Source: an uncultured Prevotella sp. (lineage in GTDB: Bacteria; Bacteroidota; Bacteroidia; Bacteroidales; Bacteroidaceae). From it: DNA of 64,000 nucleotides. Within the stretch, counting starts at the first letter, position 1. Every line of letters begins with the position of its first letter. The notes under the pieces are model-generated. The model searched no databases and was not told the DNA's origin. It worked only from the letters and a program-made list of their open reading frames with translations. Made by a program: the position numbers and the translations under genes. This document shows positions 44,174-51,396 of this stretch, in pieces. The DNA lies in contig ONTZ01000001.1 in the NCBI GenBank assembly GCA_900320905.1, forward strand, positions 51,865 through 115,864, written 5' to 3'.

Positions 44174-45529
44174 ATGTCTGATAGAGGTAATTTCGGAAGT
44201 AGGATAGGTATTATCCTGGCGACGGCGGGATCGGCTGTCGGACTGGGAAATGTGTGGCGTTTCCCGTATATGACGGGACACAACGGTGGGGCAGCCTTTA
44301 TCCTCATCTATTTAGGATGTATCCTGATGCTGGGCATCCCTGGGATGGTCAGCGAGTTCATCGTGGGACGTCACTCGCAGGCAAATGCTTATCGTGCCTA
44401 TGCCAGTTTCTCCAAAGGCAAGGGCTGGGGACTCGTAGGCATCCTCGGTATCATCACCTCGACGATTATCCTCGGCTTCTACGCCGTGGTCGCTGGCTGG
44501 TGTCTGCAATACTTAGGGACTTCCATCGTAGGAGGCCTGAAGGGAGACACGGGGTATGTGCAACAGTATTTCCAGGAGTTCTCGGGCGATCCCATCAAAC
44601 CAGCTGTCTTAGGCATCGCCTTTATCCTCATCACGCATTTCATTATCGTACGAGGTGTACAGAATGGCATCGAACGGGCTTCGAAACTGCTGATGCCCCT
44701 GCTTTTTGTTCTGTTGCTGGTCCTCGTCATCGCCTCGTGCTCGCTCCCGAACGCATCGAAAGGTATAGAGTTCTTATTAAAGCCCGACTTCTCGAAGGTC
44801 ACCAGCAGCGTGTTCCTCGAAGCCTTGGGACAAGCGTTCTTCTCGCTGAGTCTTGGCACGGCCTGTCTCTGCACCTATGCCAGTTATTTCACGAAGCATA
44901 CGCGTCTGTTGGCTTCTGCCACACAGATAGCATTGTTAGATTTCCTCATCGCCCTGTTGGCGGGTCTGATGATCTTCCCTGCAGCCTTCTCCGTAGGGGT
45001 GCAGCCCGACAGCGGACCTTCGCTCATTTTCATTACCCTGCCAAATGTTTTCCAACAGGCGTTTGCGTTTATGCCTGCATTGGGCTATGTCATATCGATT
45101 ATGTTCTACGCCCTGTTGGTGTTCGCTGCCCTCACTTCCACCATCTCCATGCATGAGATTGGCACGGCGTTTTTCCACGAGGAACTGAAGATGAAACGGT
45201 CAAGTGCGGCTTGGATCCTGACGGTGGTATGCAGTGTGCTTGCCATCTTTTGCTCCTTGTCAGTGGGGAGGCCCAACATTCAAGTGTTTGGCAAACCGCT
45301 CATGGACTTCTGCGACTACCTGACGGCACAGATTATGTTGCCTATGGGTGCCCTGTTGACGAGTATCCTCGTGGGTTGGTTTGCCTCTAAGGCTATCGTG
45401 CGCGAGGAGTTCACGAACTGGGAGACAAATAGGGCCAAGTCATTTTTCAATATCTATATGATCTGCGTCCGCTATGTCGTACCCGTCTGTATCTTCCTGA
45501 TCCTGATGCATCAGTTTGGTGTTATTTAA
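44174..45529 (+). CDS. Neurotransmitter:sodium symporter (NSS) family transporter 2
   Basis: 451 aa, clearly paralogous to the preceding gene, with the same TM1 motif (GSAVGLGNVWRFPYMTGHNGG), TM6 (FFSLSLGTACLCTYASYF), FPAAFSVG and GPSLIFITLPNVFQQ. It is an inner-membrane Na+-coupled amino-acid transporter by family. Divergence between the two is concentrated in loops and in the C-terminal third, consistent with different substrates or kinetics. The ComEA-like gene begins 7 bp after its stop codon. Confidence 0.92.
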   Translation: MSDRGNFGSRIGIILATAGSAVGLGNVWRFPYMTGHNGGAAFILIYLGCILMLGIPGMVSEFIVGRHSQANAYRAYASFSKGKGWGLVGILGIITSTIILGFYAVVAGWCLQYLGTSIVGGLKGDTGYVQQYFQEFSGDPIKPAVLGIAFILITHFIIVRGVQNGIERASKLLMPLLFVLLLVLVIASCSLPNASKGIEFLLKPDFSKVTSSVFLEALGQAFFSLSLGTACLCTYASYFTKHTRLLASATQIALLDFLIALLAGLMIFPAAFSVGVQPDSGPSLIFITLPNVFQQAFAFMPALGYVISIMFYALLVFAALTSTISMHEIGTAFFHEELKMKRSSAAWILTVVCSVLAIFCSLSVGRPNIQVFGKPLMDFCDYLTAQIMLPMGALLTSILVGWFASKAIVREEFTNWETNRAKSFFNIYMICVRYVVPVCIFLILMHQFGVI

Positions 45530-45536
45530 ATGAAGA

Positions 45537-46241
45537 ATGCTGAAAGAATTTTTTTACTTGCGGAAGTCGGACAGGAAGGTGATTCTCACCTTGCTCTGCG
45601 TGATTGCCATAGCCTTGGGTGTCATCTTCCTGACGGGTGGCGAGAACGATACATCCAATGAACTGTTGGCTGCTGACAGCGTCCCTGAAAAACATAACAC
45701 CCGCGACTCCTTCCGTCGCCAGTCCTATCGCGACAAGACAGTCTATGTCCGTACGAAGGTGGTCTATCGTGACACGGCTTTCAGTCGGGGAAAGACTCTT
45801 GACCATGGGGAGCGCGACTCGGTGGTGGCGCATTATCAGGTGAAACTCAAGGCAGGGGAGCATATCGTACTCAATACGGCTGACACCACACAACTGAAGA
45901 CCGTGCCAGGCATCGGATCTTATTTCGCACGGAAGGTGGTGCAGTACGGAGAGCGACTGGGAGGCTATGTCAGTGTCGATCAACTCGATGAAATCGAGAA
46001 TTTTCCTCTTGATGCCAAGGATTATCTGGTCATCGAGAACGCCAAGCCTCATCTGTTGAATGTCAACACGCTCTCGCTCAACGACCTGAAGAAACATCCT
46101 TATATCAACTTCTATCAGGCTCGTGCGATAACAGATTACCGTCGTCTGCACGGTCCCCTCAAAAGCCTTCAGGATCTCCGTCTCTCGAAGGACTTTCCCC
46201 CAGAAGTCATCGAACGCCTCACGCCATACGTGGAGTATTAA
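45537..46241 (+). CDS. ComEA-like helix-hairpin-helix protein
   Basis: 234 aa. An N-terminal basic stretch and transmembrane helix (residues about 13-33, VILTLLCVIAIALGVIFLTGG) anchor the protein in the inner membrane with the rest outside. A linker follows, then two tandem HhH domains: VLNTADTTQLKTVPGIGSYF near residues 110-130 with the GIG hairpin, and LNVNTLSLNDLKKHPYINF near 173-191, where the hairpin has degenerated. ComEA-type proteins bind double-stranded DNA in the periplasm during natural transformation. This Bacteroidota version is longer and its role in DNA uptake is inferred only. No other com genes are nearby. Confidence 0.8.
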   Translation: MLKEFFYLRKSDRKVILTLLCVIAIALGVIFLTGGENDTSNELLAADSVPEKHNTRDSFRRQSYRDKTVYVRTKVVYRDTAFSRGKTLDHGERDSVVAHYQVKLKAGEHIVLNTADTTQLKTVPGIGSYFARKVVQYGERLGGYVSVDQLDEIENFPLDAKDYLVIENAKPHLLNVNTLSLNDLKKHPYINFYQARAITDYRRLHGPLKSLQDLRLSKDFPPEVIERLTPYVEY

Positions 46242-46294
46242 CAACATCCCGCTCTGGCTGCAATGGAGTTCTACGATAGCCCAGACGAAATGGA

Positions 46295-47215
46295 ATGAAA
46301 CAGATAGAAGTAGTAGCAGCGATTATACACGATGACGAGGGGCGCATCTTCGCCACTCAGCGGGGATGTGGCGATATGAAAGACGGCTGGGAGTTCCCTG
46401 GGGGCAAGATGGAGCCTGGGGAGTCGCCAGAAGAGGCTTTGAAGCGTGAGATCTGGGAGGAACTGGAAACGAGAATTGTCATAGAGCAGTTGGTGCAGAC
46501 GGTGGAATATGACTATCCGAAGTTTCACTTGAAGATGCACTGCTTCTGGTGCCACATCGAGAGTGGCCGTCTGACTCTGAAGGAGCACGAGGCTTCACGA
46601 TGGCTCAGCAAAAATCAGTTCGACTGTGTGGATTGGCTGCCTGCTGACAGAATCGTAGTAGAAAAGATAAAAGAGCAGGCTCGGCGGCACAAGAATATGG
46701 CGGCAATCCATTCGAAGGATACGAAGCCTGAGATGATTGTGCGCCGAGGACTGTGGAAGAGAGGATTCCGATATAGACTGAACTCTCCCAAGTTGCCTGG
46801 GCATCCAGACTTGGTGCTGAGGAAATACAGGACGTGTGTCTTTGTGAATGGGTGCTTCTGGCATGGGCACCATGTGGAAGTGAAAAGTGAAAAGGGAGAA
46901 GTGAAAAGTGAAAGGGGAGAAGTGAAAAGTTCTGAGTGCTGTAAGATTCCGAGGACGAATCGGGAGTTCTGGGTGGCGAAGATTCGCAGGAATCAGGAGA
47001 GGGATACCGAGGAGCAGAAACGGTTGGCAGAGATGGGATGGCACTGCATCACAGTGTGGGAGTGTGAATTGAAACCGTCGAAACGAGAGGACACGTTGAC
47101 GTCGTTGGCCTATACACTGAACAGGATTTGGCTGAAGGATCATGCCGTCGTTGGACAACCTTATCCAGATTTTGAGGAAGAGGGCGCGAATTACCTGAAG
47201 GCAGCAGAGGAATGA
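46295..47215 (+). CDS. Nudix hydrolase-Vsr endonuclease fusion
   Basis: 306 aa. Residues 1-130 are a MutT-like Nudix domain; the Nudix box at 37-59 (GKMEPGESPEEALKREIWEE) has all acidic and Arg residues, with Glu replacing the last Gly. MutT-type enzymes remove oxidised nucleotides such as 8-oxo-dGTP. Residues about 134-290 are a very-short-patch repair endonuclease: NMAAIHSKDTKPEMIVRRGL, LPGHPDLVL (catalytic Asp), FVNGCFWHGHH (Cys187, His190-193) and TVWECEL. Vsr nicks DNA 5' of T:G mismatches formed by deamination of 5-methylcytosine. Between His193 and the next cysteines (215, 216) a 21-bp tandem repeat inserts about 17 residues, EVKSEKG units, in the zinc-site loop. No dcm-type methylase is visible nearby. 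The fusion joins two mutation-avoidance activities. Confidence 0.85.
   Translation: MKQIEVVAAIIHDDEGRIFATQRGCGDMKDGWEFPGGKMEPGESPEEALKREIWEELETRIVIEQLVQTVEYDYPKFHLKMHCFWCHIESGRLTLKEHEASRWLSKNQFDCVDWLPADRIVVEKIKEQARRHKNMAAIHSKDTKPEMIVRRGLWKRGFRYRLNSPKLPGHPDLVLRKYRTCVFVNGCFWHGHHVEVKSEKGEVKSERGEVKSSECCKIPRTNREFWVAKIRRNQERDTEEQKRLAEMGWHCITVWECELKPSKREDTLTSLAYTLNRIWLKDHAVVGQPYPDFEEEGANYLKAAEE
46877..46930 (+). repeat. 21-bp tandem repeat inside the Vsr domain
   Basis: Units start at 46877, 46898 and (partial) 46919, each GAAGTGAAAAGTG followed by AAAGGGGA-like sequence. They are in frame (7 codons) and encode EVKSEKG, EVKSERG, EVKS. Confidence 0.85.
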
Positions 47216-47274
47216 AACGGATAGTGCCTGTAGGCGCAACAATCAGCCTCATGTGAAAATGAAATGAAGAAAAA

Positions 47275-47306
47275 TTTGGTGGTTTGCCAAATAATGCTTA
47301 TCTTTG
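47275..47306 (+). promoter_or_regulatory. Promoter of the tatAC operon
   Basis: TTTG at 47275-47278, 20 bp, TATCTTTG at 47299-47306; the tatA ATG is at 47339. This is a textbook Bacteroidota promoter and the only clear one before the terminator at 51.2 kb, so it may drive all four genes of the Tat/Fe-S block. Confidence 0.8.
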
Positions 47307-47338
47307 CAGCGACAGATAAAACTAAATAATAAAAAGAT

Positions 47339-47533
47339 ATGTTTGAATCATTATTGCTGTTTGGACTTGGCATGCAAGAGATACTGGTTATCGCATTGAT
47401 TGTCCTACTGCTTTTCGGCGGCAAGAAGATTCCCGAACTGATGAAGGGCCTTGGCAAGGGCGTCAAGAGTTTCAAGGAGGGAATGAATGAGGTGACGGAT
47501 ATCACGAAGGACGAAGAGAAAAAGGATGAGTGA
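47339..47533 (+). CDS. tatA: Twin-arginine translocase subunit TatA
   Basis: 64 aa, normal for TatA. A single N-terminal membrane helix (residues about 12-27) is followed by the hinge FGGKKIPEL and an amphipathic helix ([17 protein letters not shown]), then an acidic tail. TatA oligomers form the passage for folded proteins in the inner membrane. It overlaps tatC by 8 bp. No tatB is present, as in other minimal TatAC systems, where TatA serves both roles. Confidence 0.92.
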   Translation: MFESLLLFGLGMQEILVIALIVLLLFGGKKIPELMKGLGKGVKSFKEGMNEVTDITKDEEKKDE

Positions 47534-48260
47534 GCAGGTGATGACCTTTTGGGATCACCTTGATGAACTGCGCTCCGTCATCATTCGCATCCTCGTAATC
47601 ACCGTGGTGGCTGCTGCGGTGGCTTTCTGCCTGAAAGAGGAACTGTTTGCGGTGGTGCTGGCACCTCGCACGAGTGATTTCATCACGTACAGACTGATGG
47701 GCGTGGAGCCGTTCAACATCCACTTGATGAACACAGGACTGACGGAGCAGTTTATGATTCACCTGAAGACGGCAATGTATGCGGGTGTGTTGGTGGCCTC
47801 GCCTTATATCATCTGGCAATTCTTCCGCTTTATCTCACCTGCGCTCTATGACAATGAGAGGAAATATGCCACGCTGCTCTGCACAAGCGGTTACCTGATG
47901 TTTATGCTGGGTACGGCGCTCAACTACTTCCTGATTTTCCCGTTGACGGTGAAATTCTTAGGAACGTATCAGGTAAGTCCCGATGTGGCGAACATGCTGA
48001 CACTGCAGTCGTATATGGACACGCTGATTATGATGTGCCTTGTGATGGGTATTGTGTTCGAACTGCCGGTGGTAAGTTGGATATTAGGTCGGATGGGACT
48101 GGTCAATAGGCAGATGATGCGCTCGATGCGCCGTCATGCCGTTGTGGTCATACTTGTGGTGGCAGCCATTATCACTCCGACGACGGATGCGTTTACGCTC
48201 TTCATCGTGGCTCTGCCGATATGGTTGCTCTATGAGGTGAGCATTCTTATTGTAAAGTGA
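47526..48260 (+). CDS. tatC: Twin-arginine translocase subunit TatC
   Basis: 244 aa with six predicted transmembrane helices. The N-terminal [15 protein letters not shown] matches the conserved TatC H-L-x-E-L-R signature that contacts the twin-arginine signal, and [16 protein letters not shown] and [13 protein letters not shown] are conserved family motifs. TatC is the signal-peptide receptor of the Tat pathway. The downstream genes encode an Fe-S membrane protein and a Tat-signal reductase, so this locus carries both machinery and probable cargo. Confidence 0.93.
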   Translation: MSEQVMTFWDHLDELRSVIIRILVITVVAAAVAFCLKEELFAVVLAPRTSDFITYRLMGVEPFNIHLMNTGLTEQFMIHLKTAMYAGVLVASPYIIWQFFRFISPALYDNERKYATLLCTSGYLMFMLGTALNYFLIFPLTVKFLGTYQVSPDVANMLTLQSYMDTLIMMCLVMGIVFELPVVSWILGRMGLVNRQMMRSMRRHAVVVILVVAAIITPTTDAFTLFIVALPIWLLYEVSILIVK

Positions 48261-48288
48261 GAAAGTTGATAAAATAAATAGATCTGTT

Positions 48289-49704
48289 ATGCTAAAGAAA
48301 ATCAGAACGATCCTTGCAGCGGTGGTCTTTGTGCTGGTCACACTGCTGTTCCTCGACTTCACGGGGACTTTACACCATTGGCTGGGCTGGTTGGCTAAGA
48401 TTCAGTTCCTGCCCGCAGTGATGGCCCTCAACGTGATTGTCGTTGTGGCGTTAGTGGTACTGACGCTCGTCTTCGGACGTATCTACTGTTCGATAATCTG
48501 TCCGCTGGGAGTCTTTCAGGATGTCCTGGCGAGGTTTCGTAGGAAGAAGAATAAATACAGTTACTCCAAGGAGGTGCGCTGGCTGCGCTATCCTGTGTTG
48601 GGACTGTTTATCATCGCTCTGGTGACTGGCGTGGGTGCCTTCTTCCAGTTGTTGGCACCATATAGTGCCTATGGCCGTATCGCCACGATGATCTTCCAGC
48701 CAGTCTGGAAGTTCGGAAATAATATACTGGCGACGATAGCGGAGCGGGCCGACAGTTATGCCTTTTATAGCGTCGATACGTGGATGCGCTCAATGCCTGT
48801 GTTCGTCATCGCTGCCGTGACATTGGTGGTTCTCTTCGTGTTGGCCTGGCGGGGGGGACGTACGTATTGCAATACGATTTGTCCTGTGGGTACCTTCCTC
48901 TCGTTCTTCGCCCGCTTCTCATGGCTGAAGATCCATTTCGACGAGGAGAAATGCAAGAACTGTTCGCTCTGCTCGAAAAACTGCAAGGCTGCCTGCATCG
49001 ACTACAAGACGCATACTGTGGATTATAGTCGTTGCGTGGTCTGCGGCAACTGCATTGCCTCCTGCAAATTCGGAGCACTGAAATATACCAGTTTCTTGCT
49101 GGCTTCGGCTCTTGTCACTACCGCTGCCATTGCCCAGAAGAAGGAGAAACTGATGGATGGTGGCTTGGCGGAGATTGAGGACAAGGTGGCTCCTGAGCGT
49201 CAGACGCCGCTCACGCCTCCAGGCTCTCTCTCCTTCGACCACTTCGCTCAGCATTGTACGGGCTGTCAACTCTGTGTCTCGGAATGTCCTAACCAGGTGT
49301 TGCGTCCTTCTTCTGACCTGATGCACCTGATGCTGCCTGTGATGTCGTACGAGCATGGTTACTGCCGTCCGGAGTGTACCCGTTGTTCGGAGGTCTGTCC
49401 TGCAGGTGCCATCAAACTGATTGACCAGGATGTGAAGACATCTGTCCAGATAGGTCACGCGGTATTCATCCAGAAGAATTGTGTGGCAATCACTGATAAG
49501 GTGGAGTGCGGCAACTGTGCCCGTCACTGTCCCTCCGGAGCCATCGAGATGGTGATGCTCGATGAGAATGATGAGGAGTCGCCCACGATACCCGCCATCA
49601 ACGAGAGTGCCTGTATCGGCTGTGGCGCCTGTGAGTATGTCTGTCCGGCCCGGCCCTTCTCGGCCATCTACGTCGAGGGTCACGAAGTACATAAAAATAT
49701 TTAG
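48289..49704 (+). CDS. Membrane polyferredoxin, NapH/CcoG-like 4Fe-4S protein
   Basis: 471 aa. The N-terminal 210 residues hold about four to five membrane helices and two C-x-x-x-C-P motifs (YCSIICPLG, YCNTICPVG), as in the NapH/NosR/CcoG group. The C-terminal half is rich in 4Fe-4S ligands: CKNCSLCSKNC, CVVCGNCIASC, CTGCQLCVSEC, CTRCSEVCPAG, CGNCARHCPSG and CIGCGACEYVCP. It likely carries electrons from the quinone pool or a cytosolic donor to a periplasmic acceptor. The obvious candidate partner is the Fe-S aldo/keto reductase encoded 57 bp downstream; that pairing is inference from context. Confidence 0.85.
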   Translation: MLKKIRTILAAVVFVLVTLLFLDFTGTLHHWLGWLAKIQFLPAVMALNVIVVVALVVLTLVFGRIYCSIICPLGVFQDVLARFRRKKNKYSYSKEVRWLRYPVLGLFIIALVTGVGAFFQLLAPYSAYGRIATMIFQPVWKFGNNILATIAERADSYAFYSVDTWMRSMPVFVIAAVTLVVLFVLAWRGGRTYCNTICPVGTFLSFFARFSWLKIHFDEEKCKNCSLCSKNCKAACIDYKTHTVDYSRCVVCGNCIASCKFGALKYTSFLLASALVTTAAIAQKKEKLMDGGLAEIEDKVAPERQTPLTPPGSLSFDHFAQHCTGCQLCVSECPNQVLRPSSDLMHLMLPVMSYEHGYCRPECTRCSEVCPAGAIKLIDQDVKTSVQIGHAVFIQKNCVAITDKVECGNCARHCPSGAIEMVMLDENDEESPTIPAINESACIGCGACEYVCPARPFSAIYVEGHEVHKNI

Positions 49705-49709
49705 GCATT

Positions 49710-49745
49710 CCTAGAAAAACCTAGGATTACCTAGAATCTCCTAGA
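49710..49745. repeat. CCTAG decamer repeat, intergenic
   Basis: CCTAG occurs at 49710, 49720, 49730 and 49740, exactly every 10 bp, in the 57-bp gap between the polyferredoxin and reductase genes. The same 10-bp periodic motif is found at 53855 and 55586. Confidence 0.85.
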
Positions 49746-49761
49746 AAAAAAAGAAAAGATT

Positions 49762-51180
49762 ATGGAAAAGAAGAATATATCGCGCCGTTCGTTTTTGAAG
49801 GTATTTGGAGCAGGGGCTGCGGGAACGGCTGCTGTGATGGCTGGTTGTAAGGATGCCAACAAGGCTGGAGAACAGGCCGCAGAGGAATATAAGAACCAAG
49901 TTGAGCCGTCTGTAGGTAAGATGACCTACCGCGAGAATCCCAAGACAAAGGAAAAGGTGTCAATTTTAGGCTATGGCATGATGCGCCTGCCGACAAAGGT
50001 GGATAACTCAGATGAGTTTGACCAGGAGATGATCAACAAACAGATTGACTATGCCCTGGAGCATGGTCTGAACTATATCGACACCTCTCCTGTCTATTGT
50101 CAGGGTAAGTCGGAGCATTGTACGGGTATTGCCCTCAGCCGTCATAAGCGCAGTGAATACTTCATTGCCACGAAACTCTCTAACTTCAACCGTGACTACT
50201 GGTCGTTTGAGAAGTCGAAGGAGATGTACCTCAATTCGATGAAGGAACTGCAAGTCGACTATATCGACTACTATCTGTTGCACGCCATCGGTGGTGGTAT
50301 GGACGAGTTCAACAGTCGCTATGTGGATAACGGTATCATGGACTTTCTGATGAAGGAGCGTGAGGCGGGCCGTATCCGTAACCTCGGATTCTCGTTCCAC
50401 GGCTATCAGGCAGTGTTCGACGAGGTACTCGCCATGCAGGATAAGTACCATTGGGACTTCGTGCAGATTGAACTCAACTATCTTGACTGGGACTATGCCA
50501 ATGAGATCAATGAACGTAACGTGGATGCCTCGTATCTCTATGCCGAACTCCAGAAGCGTGGCATTCCTGCCGTCATCATGGAACCATTGCTCGGAGGTCG
50601 TCTGGCCAATCTGCCACAGTACCTGATGACTGAACTGAAAAGTAAGGCTCCGGAGCGCAGCGTCGCTTCATGGGCATTCCGCTATGCGGGTACTCCCGAG
50701 GGGGTGCTCACCGTACTCAGCGGCATGACCTATATGGAACACCTGAAGGACAATCTGCTTTCTTATTGTCCGCTCACCCCGCTCACAGATGAGGAAATGC
50801 GGTATCTCGATGGGGATATTGCACACAAGATCGTGCGTCTGGAGAATATCCCCTGTAATGATTGTAAGTATTGTATGCCCTGTCCTTATGGCATTGATAT
50901 CCCCGCTATCTTCGTACATTATAATAAATGTAAGAACGAGGGTTCGCTGCCGATGGGCATTGGCGACAAGGAATATCGTAAGCACCGTCGGCAATATCTC
51001 ATCTCATTGGATCGTGTCGTGCCGCGTGACCGTCAGCCCGACCACTGTATTCAGTGTGGTCAGTGCGAGCCCCACTGTCCGCAGAACATCCGCATCCCAC
51101 GCGAACTCCGTAAGATCGACGAGATGATTGAAGAACTCAAGCGCGACCCGGAGGGAAAGGGCGTTGCCGCCAAAGAATAA
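49762..51180 (+). CDS. Tat-exported Fe-S aldo/keto reductase
   Basis: 472 aa. The N-terminus is a twin-arginine signal (ISRRSFLKVFGAGAAG, residues 6-21) with a cysteine at 29 after VMAG, so it may be a Tat-exported lipoprotein. The aldo/keto reductase barrel follows, with the catalytic tetrad Asp107, Tyr112, Lys138 and His174. The C-terminal 130 residues add two cysteine clusters, CNDCKYCMPCPYGIDIP and CIQCGQCEPHCPQNIRIP, for 4Fe-4S centres. Cytosolic AKRs use NADPH, which is absent from the periplasm, so the Fe-S clusters could feed electrons instead. The neighbouring membrane polyferredoxin and tatAC support export of the folded, cofactor-loaded enzyme. Substrate unknown. Confidence 0.88.
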   Translation: MEKKNISRRSFLKVFGAGAAGTAAVMAGCKDANKAGEQAAEEYKNQVEPSVGKMTYRENPKTKEKVSILGYGMMRLPTKVDNSDEFDQEMINKQIDYALEHGLNYIDTSPVYCQGKSEHCTGIALSRHKRSEYFIATKLSNFNRDYWSFEKSKEMYLNSMKELQVDYIDYYLLHAIGGGMDEFNSRYVDNGIMDFLMKEREAGRIRNLGFSFHGYQAVFDEVLAMQDKYHWDFVQIELNYLDWDYANEINERNVDASYLYAELQKRGIPAVIMEPLLGGRLANLPQYLMTELKSKAPERSVASWAFRYAGTPEGVLTVLSGMTYMEHLKDNLLSYCPLTPLTDEEMRYLDGDIAHKIVRLENIPCNDCKYCMPCPYGIDIPAIFVHYNKCKNEGSLPMGIGDKEYRKHRRQYLISLDRVVPRDRQPDHCIQCGQCEPHCPQNIRIPRELRKIDEMIEELKRDPEGKGVAAKE

Positions 51181-51212
51181 AAGAAGTGGTTGCCATGCGG
51201 CAACCACTTCTT
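51178..51212. terminator. Bidirectional terminator between reductase and tRNA
   Basis: A perfect 14-bp stem (51181-51194 with 51199-51212) and ATGC loop, starting at the reductase stop codon. On the - strand it is followed by TTTTATT, so it should also terminate the tRNA transcript. Confidence 0.8.
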
Positions 51213-51230
51213 GCAATCACGTCTTTCTGT

Positions 51231-51307
51231 TGGTCGGGATGAGGCGACTCGAACGCCCGACCCCTACGTCCCGAACGTAGTGCGCTACCAACTGCGCTAC
51301 ATCCCGA
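51231..51307 (-). tRNA. tRNA-Pro (anticodon CGG)
   Basis: On the - strand a full cloverleaf can be folded: acceptor stem TCGGGAT/ATCCCGA, D-arm around AGCGCAGTTGGTAGCGC, anticodon stem CTACG/CGTAG with loop TTCGGGA (anticodon CGG), T-arm with TTCGAGT, and an encoded CCA end. It decodes CCG proline codons. Confidence 0.95.
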
Positions 51308-51347
51308 TTAGCCTGCCTTTGCAGGCACTTTTCTCAGAAATCGCCTG

Positions 51348-51355
51348 CAAAGGTA
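51348..51355 (-). promoter_or_regulatory. -7 box for tRNA-Pro
   Basis: TACCTTTG on the - strand, 40 bp upstream of the tRNA 5' end. A -33 TTTG at the standard spacing is not evident. Confidence 0.5.
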
Positions 51356-51396
51356 CTGCTATTTTTCGAAATACGTGCATAAAACGCCGATTTTTT

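Noticed and set aside
49762-51180. Reductase considered as a cytoplasmic NADPH enzyme
   Set aside because: The SRRSFLK Tat signal, the adjacent tatAC genes and the Fe-S clusters argue for export; kept open as a refutable inference.
51311-51330. Short hairpin GCCTGC/GCAGGC with a T-rich tail just upstream of tRNA-Pro
   Set aside because: It is only 6 bp and lies in the tRNA leader on the opposite strand; too weak to call as a terminator.
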